This document shows positions 29,101 to 41,100 of a stretch of DNA of 64,000 bases, piece by piece (position 1 is the stretch's first letter; each line of letters starts with the position of its first letter). The position numbers and the translations under genes were made by a program. The DNA is from Cydia pomonella (lineage: Eukaryota; Arthropoda; Insecta; Lepidoptera; Tortricidae): NCBI RefSeq assembly GCF_033807575.1, contig NC_084727.1, positions 3,658,001-3,722,000 of the forward strand, given 5' to 3'. The notes under the pieces are model-generated. The model worked only from the letters and a program-made list of their open reading frames with translations. It ran no database searches and was not told where the DNA came from.

Positions 29101-32100
29101 TAAAAGCTGCTCCCCCCACCCCCGCCCACCTAGCCGAGCTGACCCAACTTCGAGGCCTCGTCTCAGAGCAGCAGCGATCAGTTGAAGCCCTGACCCTGCA
29201 GCTGCAGAAGGTTGAGACCAGAGAAGAGGCGCTGAAGCTGGAGGTGCACCGCCTGAAGGAGCTCCTGGACCGGGAGATCCGGATTAAGGAGGATAAGGAA
29301 CAGAGACACCACCAGGTATGTAACAGAACTTAAAACTACTTACAAAAGAAGGTTGGTCTATGAATGTAGCAGTCAGTGGAAGCCCTGACCCTGCAGAAGT
29401 TGGAGACCAAGAGGCGCTGAAGCTAGAGGTGCACCGTCTGAAGGAGATCCTGGACCGGGAGATCAAGGATTGAGGAGGATAAGGAACAGAGAGACACAAC
29501 CAGGTATGTTACAGAAATTAAAACTACTTACATAAGAAGACTGGTCTACGAGTGTAGCAGTCAATGGAAGCCCTGACCCTGCAGTAGTTGGAGAACAAGA
29601 GGCGCTGAAGCCGGACGTGCACCGACTGAAGGAGCTCCTGGACCGGGACATCAGGATTAAGGAGGATAAAGCACAGAGTCATCCTCAAAAATCCTTTATA
29701 AGGCATGAGGATGTCAGAAATTATACAAAATAAAACTCTGATAGGGTTCTATTTTGCATAATTTCTTCTTTGAGACAAAGTTGAAAATGATGTGGGAAAT
29801 ATATTCTGCTACTAAAGGTTCGGGTGAAATCACAACTGTTTATTCAGGCATTTTTTATACGTACGAGTATCTATTTCTATACTTTTGGGCGTATGATGGA
29901 CGAGTTATACATGTGATAAATCAACTAACACGTAAACAAGTATAACCATAAATAAATAAATATTATAGGACATTATTACATAAATTGACTAAGTCTCACA
30001 GTAAGCTCAATAAGGCTTGTGTTGAGGGTACTTAGACAATTATATATATATAATATAAATATTTATAAATACTTAAATACATAGAAAACACCCATGACTC
30101 AGGAACAAATATCCATGCTCATCACACAAATAAATGCCCTTACCAGGATTTGAATCCGGGACTATCAGCTTCGTAGGCAGGGTCACTACCCACTAGGCCA
30201 AACCGGTCGTCAAACCATCATATACATCACAGAAATCACAGAATACTCGAATGTTAGATACCTATTGCAAAGAAATCTCATCAAATCATTTTATAATATT
30301 ATTTATATGTAAGTTTACTACATCGATAACTATTAAAATAAATAAAAACTCCAATGCATTAAGCCGGATGACCCGATTATGAAAAAAAAACATGTCAAAA
30401 TACCGTTATAAAACCTGCTTTTAAATAGAAAAAACCGCATCGAAATCAATGCATTTGTTTAAGAGCTACTGTGCCACACACTTATGTGTGCTCATAGGTA
30501 ATCTTATAGGTAATGCTCCTTATTTTTGCGTAGGGAATTAAAAACGGTTTATTTTATGTGTACCAATCCTGATTGCACAGATTTCAAGTGACACAATAAT
30601 TTATGTAGTTATTATACGGCAATAGACACAGTAAAATCAGTAAAACCATTTTTTTCTTTCCTCCAGACAATCCAACGCCTCGAGCAGCAACACAGCAAAG
30701 CCGTGGAAACCCTCCGCTCCGAGCACGCCACATCAGCCGCTATGGCGCGCGCCGCGCTCGAGCGCTCGCACGCCGAACGCACGCGCGCCGCGCTCGCGCA
30801 GCTGCGAGCGGAAGCGGAGAAAGATGGACGCAACGCTGACCGCAAGCTTAGAGAGGTGACTACGAAGGTGAGACGGCCCCTCATTCCCTCTTACTCACAC
30901 CTCAAATGCACACGCGCCGCGCTCGCACAGCTGCGAGCGGAAGCGGAGAAAGATGGACCCAACTAGGACGCAACGCTGACTGCAAGCTTAGAGAGGTCAC
31001 TACTAAGGTGAGACGGCCCCTCATTCCCTCTTACTCGCACGTCGAATACCCGCGCGCCGCGCTCGTACAGCTGCGATCGGAAGCGGAAAAAGATGGACGC
31101 AACTTGGACGCAACGCTGACCGTAAGCTTAGAGAGGTCACTACTAAGGTAAGACAGCCTCTCCTTCCCTCTCGCTCGCACGCAGAACGCACGCGGGCCGT
31201 ATTTTTTATTGAATTCTAGCATATAACACTTAGATTAATCAAAAACGTGATCAAATTTACATAAAAGTATGTCCATACTAAATCTAATCCATCATACAAA
31301 GATCAATCGACAGAGACAATCCGGCTCTGAATTCAAATTCTATGTTTTTGTTACAAATGCTGTGTATATTTATTGTGTTAAGTATTTTTTTTTTGGATAT
31401 TGGTAGCATCTAGTTTTTTTTTTTTTTTAGTTCTAGTTCTAGGTTTAGTTCTAGTCTTATAATTAGTTTTAGTTTTACCAGGCTTCACTGAAAACCAGCG
31501 TCCCGTAGTGTGTCGTAAGACTAACTTCGGGACATCAAGCTGAGTGAAGACCTTTTAGCGCAATTTTCTGTGAGTACAATTAAATATTAATCAAAATTTT
31601 GTAACTTTTTGTGCTAATAAATATTTCTTATTCTTATTCTTATTATTCTTATTCAAATGTGTCCAAGATCGCAATGATGGTTCGAAGCGGAGACTTAAAA
31701 AAGTCAATGTATTTCATCACTGTTTATGATATTGTAAATGAAACTTTCCAAAAATCGATTAAACGGAGCATTTTTTACGCACCTTATGAACTTTAAGTAT
31801 AACAAAATCCTATTACAGTTCGAGAGCCTAAAGGAAGAGATGGCGACCAAACAATCAGAATACGAGACGGCCATAGCCCAGGCCAACAGCAAGGCGGACT
31901 GGGATATCATGCAGCTGCGCCATCTACTGGACCGGGCTGACATGACACACGCTAAGACTGTTGAGCGACTGCAGGAGAAATTTGATCAGGAGAAAGGTAA
32001 CTCACTAACTATAATTTCAGTGCACCGCTTTTAGCAACTTAAGAGTCTCCAGCAAGCTCGGTTCTCCATACAAACGTAGTTACGCTCTCATTTTAAACGA

Positions 32101-35100
32101 CTAGCTAGATTGCACTGAAACTTTGTACTTACAATAGGATAAGGTCTGTCTATGTAGGACTATAATTAGTTTATGTAGCCTCAGATACCATAATTAATAA
32201 AATAGAGTGAATTTAAGTTTTTCATACAAAACTTGTTTTTGCTCTATTTCGTTTGTTTTATACGGTGGAGCAATATAAACTAATTACAGCCCTAGGTACA
32301 TCTCATGTCATTGTATGTACAAAGTTTCATTACATTCCAACACGTAGTTTTAAAATGAGAACGGAACTCCGTATTTTTGGGAAGGTGAAATTCTGCCGAG
32401 ATTCTGTCTAGACTGTCTGCCCTTAGACTGATCGGTTCAGCTCGGATTCAGTATACAAAATAAGTCACTATGTTTTTCATTGTCAGCTATTCTGTACATT
32501 ACTCGTATCTATTTTATTTGTGGAATAAGTACGCTGTACGTTGCGTTGACGTGAATTTTCGTATGCTCAAGATTTTGCGATACTGAGTATTGAACATCTG
32601 TAGACGGCATAATTCCCTTTTCACAGAGTCTCTGATAGCAGAATGGACCGAAAAACTTCGCCTAGTAGAGACCGAGGCGGCCACAGCTGCCGGCGAGGCC
32701 AAAAAACTTCTAGACGCTACTAGAAGCAGCCTCATCGCCGAGAAGAACGACTTGCTGAACAAGATGAGGGATCAGCATCGACGGGAGATGGGTATGTTTC
32801 AATTACTAGGAAGTTTTAGGGAAGGAAAGGGAGAGATATTAAATGCTCTAAAGTAATCTTAAAATAATAAATAAAAACTAAACACTACGCGGACTTAAAG
32901 ATGACTCACGTTAGATCGGCCCGGGCCCGTGCCGCTCTAACGTGAGTCATCCTTTAATCTGTTAATTTTCTTGGTCTAGCCCATTGATAGAGATGGTCTA
33001 TAGACTAATGTTTAATGGTAATGCTAGTCCGCCATTTGTACTATTTATGATGTATTGTGCAATCATGATTAAATAAATACATTTCAGACGAGCAATGGGA
33101 GCAATTCATGTCAGACAAGGAGAGCTGCCTCGAGCGTATGAAGGCGGAGTGCCGTCAGGAAGGCGAGGAGGATCGCGTCAAGAGGGAGAAGGAGCTGCTG
33201 GAGGAAATCGCGGGTAAGAGGGGGACAGAGAACTGTGGATCATTTCATATTAGACACGGATAGCTGCCCCGAGGCCTAGGGCGAGGAGGACCACATCAAA
33301 TGGGAAAAGGAGCTACTGGAGGAAATCGCGGATAAAAGTGGGACAGAAAGTTGTCGACAATTCCATGTTGCAACAAAATTATCTATATGGACAATTTTAT
33401 TTATGTACTATTTAGTCAGCAACCGAGCAGAAGAGCCATATGCCAAACGGACTCACAGATAATAAGTAGTTATATTCATCGAATGATGGTCCCTATGACT
33501 TTTGGTTACGCTTAATTTAAAAATGATTGAAGAAATATGTTTCAACCATACCTATTTTTTCAAGCTTTTATTTAACTTGCCCTGTTATGTATGGGACAAA
33601 TCTTGCAAGTTAAATTTGAGCCACTTCCCGGTTTTCGATGAAGCTGAAAATTTGCATACATATGTAAGTCTGGTGACAATGCAATATTATGGTACCATCA
33701 AGCTGATCTGAGGATGGAAACAGGAGGTGGCCATAGGAACTCTGTGATAAAACAACGCAACCTAAGTGTGTTTGAGGTTTTTAGAATTGTTTCGTTGAGT
33801 ATTAGTAAAAAAAAAGTACAGTCAGCGATAAAAGCTTCTACCAAAAATGAAATTTTTGCCAAAAACTTATTATTGCCTAAATGTTACATTTCTAAATAAT
33901 AATAAAAAAATATGGGAGGTTTTTATTTTACCGTTCTTTCGCTGTGCATGATTTATGTATCCATGCCAAATTGCAGCTTTCTAGCACTAACGATCACGGA
34001 GCAAAGCCGCGGACAGACGGACATGCCGAAAGTATAAGGGTGCCTAGTCCTAGTTGACTAGGTAATAGAGATAATTCACATGGACCATCATTCGACTAAA
34101 GAGATATACATGATGAAGATATTAGATATTATCTCCTTCTTCCTCGCGTTGTCCCGTCATTTTGCCACGGCTCATGGGAGCCTGGGGTCCGCTTGAATAT
34201 TATGCAAAGAAAAATACTTTTCATAAGTAGAATTTATGTTCTATGTAGATCTACCCAAGCTGATATCCCCATACTCATTATTAAATATTGTCTTAATTTA
34301 TTTTTAATTATTAAGGCTTCAATTAATAAACTCCAGTATTTTACTCTCAAGCTACTTTTTCCCACCTACCGTCCGATTAACGTACCTATACCCTATATTT
34401 TTTAGAATTGAAATCACAAATTCAATCGAAAAATGTGGATTTCGACACTCTGGCGGACAAGGCGGCGCAGTGCGGGCGCACTCTCGAAGTCACTGAGCAA
34501 GAACTCAGGTATGCCCTTTATGATAATCATCACAATATCTATTTTAAATGAGGGAACTGTTAACTATGAAGAAAGGTTGATTGCTGTTATATTCATTATT
34601 ATTAAATTATATATTATTATTTTTATAAGTGTCACTCATACAAGGATCCTTCTTTAGCCAAAAAGCAACGTTTTATAAGGACGATAACAGTATAAATGAT
34701 ATTCTTTTTTCGTTTTGTAACCTTTTGTGGTTATTACGAAATCGAGGCGCTGCCATTTGGTGTTTAAACCGCTCCAGTTTCAGACTAGTATAACAAAAGC
34801 AATTAAGTAACTTTTTAAAATGAGTTTAATTACAAACCACATTGGCCCTTTTAGTTCTATCGAAGCGAATTGATAGTGACAGAGAGTTCAAGTCTAAGAA
34901 ATTAACGTGTCTCTTAGTTTGACATCCAAAATAGATGGCGCTGTAGGTACTGTATGTTTTGCGGTCACTTAATTGTCAAACATCAACTATTGACAATCAG
35001 AGTTACCGCAAAATGTATTGATCTGTACAGCGCCATCTCGTTTACCTGTCAAATTCGAAGTACGAAATTGTCTTAGATTTGATTGTAATCAATGTATCTT

Positions 35101-38100
35101 TGGTACTGTATTTAGATTCTTGGCCTTGCCAATCTCAAAGTCAACCGTTCCTTCTTAGATATGAATCATTCAGATGAAATTGTTTATCTTCTCTCATTTA
35201 TCTGAATGGTTTACCCCAGATTGGCCTGTTCCAACGGCCAGCATGTATAAATCAGTGTATAAATGTATATAATAGAACCATAACCTGTATTATGACTAAC
35301 TTTTCAGTTTTTCTAATAGTTTTCATTGTTTTCTAATAACTTAATCGTTTTCATTCCGCATACTTAAACTGTTTATTCAAATTATACGTACCAAGAAACG
35401 ATACTTGAATACTTTGTAACATTACTGCACGTCATTTAATCTAATTTTGTTTATTTGAAGGGCATCATTTTAGATAATGATAAAAGGCATTTATTCGTGA
35501 CAATCACAAATTTTAGTAATTCATATTAGTATCGTTTTAAAGTACTTACATAAAAATAAATAAATATTTGGTAGCTAAATTTGTTCCCCCGTAAATGTTT
35601 GTTAGAACTAATCAAATAAAATATTGTCTTTTGGACAAATTCGGCTACCAATGCATGCGTTTCCATTATTGACTAATTTCCTTATCATGCATACATTGAA
35701 TATACACACAATATATGTATTATGTACTTATACATTGCAAGACATCATTACTTTCAAGCAAAAGTTACCACTTAGTTATAAATTGATTTTAGCTTAGAAA
35801 TGAAAATTATTGAAAAAACCACGTGGTACCTTTTCCTGGAAATGTCACATTTACTCATGCAGCTTATAGTTCATCATTTAAACAAACTTTCACTTTTAGA
35901 TATAAATCATTTTATCATTTCACTCTCGCTTTATAAATATCATTCAATCATTTCCTTTCAAAATCAGTCCAAAAGGCAGTGTTTTAGTGAACGAAATAAA
36001 ATGTTATAATATTGATAACATGTAATTAGAAATCTTAGTAGTATAATACTAGAGATTTCAAGTATTATTAAGTAGCTTGGTAAATAGAGGATGGAGATTG
36101 ATATAAAAAAAACGCACTGCGATTGTAGATACATACTTAATTACTAATATATATGGGAGGTACAACTTGTACCTAGAGTACAAGGTGTAGAATTCTTATT
36201 TGTTTCAATTAACCGGTAACAAAATGTATCCTAAATATCATCGCCATATTTAATGAAAATGCCCCCATTAAATGAGGAGAATAAAAATCGTCAAAACGAT
36301 CAGCTATTCACCCCCGGGCATAACAGTGGCCAGTCTGGTCTGTATCACTGTGTTATGTACGCGTGTCCAAAAATTGGCCTGGAAGTTCAAAAATGGTGAC
36401 CTCGTTTTTCGATTGCTGTGATTCTAAGTTAAAAGTTCAAAATGGCGGAACGATGGAAAGGTAATTATTGTGTGCTTAACAGAATGAGAAGGCATTATAT
36501 AGGTATCTAAACAAAATTAAATAAAAAACGCTGTTAACGTTTTATGGCTGTTTTGAATTCAAAGCGCTGCCAATGGGTTTTAACCCTGCTCCCTATACTT
36601 CAGACCAATATAGGTAACGAAAGCATTGAAACTGTCAAACTAAACATTCCAAGAGTTGAATTAAAAGCCACTTCAATGCTCAAAAAATAACAGGCTTGAT
36701 GCTTATCTTAAAACTAACTAAATGCCGATATACTTAAGTCGAGTTTGGAAAATAAAGATACTTTTATACCTACACCAGTCCTATAGTTTGAGCAGCCATT
36801 GAAATCAACCTAAGTAGTGAAGCTCAAAACATATATATATCTCCAGTTTTAAGGTATAGTCTACTACTGTCAGAAAGAGATGAATGTAAATCCGTAACAA
36901 AACTTCAGTGAAACACAGCACAGATATATTAAATATATTTAAACGGGTCACTCACGCATTTAAGTCCAATATTGCTCAAAATGTTTCGCTTCAAAATGAA
37001 GATCACGGAAAGCTACAGCCCGCAGTCTGCGTCGGTCCGCCGACACATGCTTCCGTTGAAGATTTTCGTTCTAAGGGAAATATGTCGAACAATCTTCTAC
37101 TTAATATAATAACCCATTGAATATATTTAATATATAATGGTGGTTGGGATACAGTTGCAGTGCGCTGGGCGCCGCGCTCGCTGGCTGCGGCGTGTGCGCA
37201 GTTACCGGCTCGCTCCGTCTCGCTCTCTCCGCGTTCCTCCTCTCGCTCGCACTCGTCTTCTACTTACACATACAAAGGGAGAAGAAGGCTTGAATCGCTT
37301 TGGAATACTTAACACACCTGACGCAATTAATAATAGTATAAACACTTGTAAAAAAAAAGCGTATGTGCAATAATAATTATTCTATTGATATGAATAGTAT
37401 TTCAAATGCACCGAGGTTAAGAGTTATTCAAAATGAATTAAGTAAAAGTTGAATTAAAATTAATGACTTTTGTAGTTTGGACGATGATGATAAAACCTAA
37501 ATATACTCACTTACAATAGTTAGGTAAAACATAAAAAATACGAAACTATCGGATAACAGGGGGGCTAGCAAAGCTGACAATCGTACATCGACAAACAACA
37601 ATCGAAAAGAAAAAATGTATTTGAATGACATAATACATTATTTAAGTTTTAATTTGCATTTTTTAACGATGTTCATCTTGGCTAGTACCCCAGACATTGG
37701 AAGTCTAGATTTAATTCTGCTCAATAGGCTAATGAAACAAGATCCAAAAAAAGCGTTTTGGCCAACTAATTCCCAGTAAGCTGGAAATCGTTTTAATACC
37801 TTCATTTGGTCTAAATGCGTGTCATCCGAGTTTGCTCCATCCCAGGAAGTGTGCATACATTTTTGGGGCCTTTGGAGATACATTTTTTTCTTAGATTACC
37901 AAATCACTCGATGTAGTAGGAAGTAGGAACCCACCATCAAATACGATGGCACTACTAGCAAGGTTTGGTGTATCAGACACTGGTGAAAAGGCGTTTTCGC
38001 GTTTTAATATGATCATAACCTTAAATAAAGAAATTCAAAAAGTGCGGCCATTTCTTACAACTTTGACTACGAATTCATGTTAATCAACTTTTCGAATCTT

Positions 38101-41100
38101 CAAATAACAATATCATGATTAAAGCAATTTTTCGTCGGACGTACCCTTTTCGAGCTCATAACTCAAAATAAAGCAAAATTTTTTGCACACCTCCTGGGAT
38201 TGCACAAATTAGGATTACACTCATTTAGGACCAAATGAAGGTATTACAATGATTTCCAGCTTGCTGGGAATTAATTCTTTAAAAAAATCTATTTTAATTG
38301 CCTAATAGTTTCATTTTTATAATAAAACTAAATTAATTAAAAGCTATATTATGTTTTACTATTGCCTGGACAATATTCGGCAAACGCAACCATACCATAT
38401 ATACCAGCCCAGTATCTTTAGGACTTAATATGAATGTTTAATAATCGGAATTTTGAATGTTATAAAAACTGCCAAATTGGACTGAATTTTAAAAATTGTA
38501 ATATTTTCATTATAGTCGCATTATATGTACTCATTTATGTATACATATATACATTTCTATGTCTATTACATTGCATTATATCGTAAACATTTTTTTTCAT
38601 ATTTAAATTACACGTTTTCATTATATCGCTTCTACTTCTATATTTTCTGTTCAGTATTCTGCATTTCTTTGTATTTTTACGACATTAGAACGGGCTTATA
38701 TTAAAATTTTACATAGTAGTACCAAAAATGTAAAAAAAATCGTTCTAATGCCGTGTTTTTTTTTAATTGGCTTTTTTTCTCTGTGCAAAATTTTAATATA
38801 ATATTTTTTTATTATCACTTTATTGTGTGTGTTTTTCAATTTTATACTGATTTTGAAATTAAATAAATGATTGAAAAATATTTTAATGTTTTTTATATAA
38901 TTTAACTATTTTCAATAGACGTGCTCTGAGACCGCCAAGATCGAAACAACGCCCCTGGACGAATTGGAGTTTATATTCATTTTATAGATAATCCTTATCA
39001 GAGCCATTTCTCACAATTCGGTCCATGCCATTGCCAATTGCCATTTACATATTTTAGAACAAAACATTAATCATTTTTAGTGAATAAAAAACCAGAATTA
39101 CTGGCAATGCATTTTAAATTATAAAAATAAGCGTAGTCAAGCTCGACAGACAGCATTTGTTTCAAAACAAAAATGTACTTGGTAGTGCAGATCGTCAAGT
39201 TTTCAATTCTCAACACTCACGCTCGATATTTAAAATACTCATTGACATACACGTGAACACATTCCTAACCGTTTTTCCCTGGACCCCACTAACGTAGAGA
39301 GGCACTGTCGAGAGAGAGGGGCCTGCGAGAGAAGAGGGGGGACGATGCCACGAAGATGAAGCAACTAGAACGAGCGTCGAAGGACCAAGTTGAACATCTT
39401 CAAAGGAAATGCGCTTGCTTGAGGAAACTGTAAGTATAGTGTTGTGCATTTTTTTTTCTAAAATGCTACGCCATACATTTTCTCTGCAAGAAACAAATTA
39501 AATGAGCATGACATACTATTTTCTATGGTCAGTACTTCATAGTTAATAAATACATACTATATCTAGAACGACAATATTAAAAAAATTGTAGTCCAAAAAA
39601 AAAAAAATGTTATGCGTTTTGTCCATATCGTTGGTTCCCTCGAATTAACAAGGATAAAATATAATTATAATACAAAACTACGAAAAAACCTAGCACATTA
39701 TTCCCTTTTTATACGAGTATTTTATCTCATAAAAACTATATGATTAAAACGGTCTTCTTTAGAAAACTAACCTAAGAATCTGGCACATGCTTTCAGTTTC
39801 GACGACATGCGCACGCGACTGTCGGCGAGGGAGCGCGTGGCCGAGCAGGAGGCCAAGGCCAAGGAGAAAGAGCTGCATCACCTCAGGGCCGAAGTGGCTC
39901 GACTCACCAAGATACTGGTCGAAGAGAGGTAATTTCATACGAAGCCCTTTCAGTTCAATACGTAGTTTCATTGACGAAAGTTATTTCTCTCGTTAATTTT
40001 ATTAGGGCATAGTGCTCTCGCCAAGTTGTAAAAAAAAAAAACATTGAACAGTGACTAATATTAGGTTAGTTGACGCCAGAGATATAATTAATTTTTTGCA
40101 GCTTACTTCTTTATAATAAGGTGAACTATGTAAACATGTCTTTGATGTTCTAGTCAAAGTATTCGTCTAGATTTTTTCGATTATGTTTAATTCACAAATA
40201 AAGTCTATCTTGTGTTATATTATTATTTTATTTTCACCGCAGCTCGCCTAAGCTCGAAGCGCGCACCAGGGCGGATGGCTGCGAGACGGAACCCAGCAAC
40301 GAGTCTTTTTTAGCCGCTGCCGCGCCTCGAGCATGTGAGACGCAACCGAATGCGCCTCGACGAAAGGGTGAGCTTTTCTATCATAAAGGGCTAGTCCATA
40401 TATCACGTCACATTAAAAAGGTGTGCTGAAATTTCACCATTGGAAACGGGGGATCTAAAACTAGTTAAAGTATGTCGTGATTTATGAATACCCAATGAAC
40501 TTGTTTCAATTATATTTTAAGGCTCTCTTTCTTACATCTATTTCGTTCATTCATTACATCCATACGGGTGTTTATTTAGTCACCTGCAATAATTTACGGG
40601 GTGAATATACAGGTCATATCGAGCAACTTACTATGGGTGGTCCCGAAAGCGCGAAAAAATTTCGATGTTTCATACATTTTGGCTGTCTGTCTGACCTTGA
40701 CATTTTCTATGGGAGAGTAAAAATGTTTCTCCGATTTCGGAATTGATCCCATAGTAAAATAAGCAGCTGACTAAATAAGCTCCCTGTTTATCCACAGTAA
40801 GACTCCACTTCTTAAATAGTATTAATGTCCCAAATTGGATTAAGAATTGTCCGTTACAACGCGTCTGTTGTCAGTTGCCTAACTACATTTATTTTTTCCT
40901 TCATCGTCCCCAGCCAAAAGAAGTCTACTGATAGACGTAGAATTTTGCCAGTCCAGTCCACCATCCGGAAATACCTAAAGTACAATGCATGTTTAATTCT
41001 CATGATTGCATTCCAGGAGGAACCCTCCGCACCCCCGAGTTCCCCCGCCGCCGCCTGCTGCTCCCCGAGCTGGCGCCGCTGCCGCCCGAGGCGCGCCGCT

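Noticed and set aside
30612..30884. Minus-strand ORFs opposite exon 7 and other coiled-coil exons
   Set aside because: Codon-bias shadows of GC-rich coding exons; the plus frame has consistent splice sites.
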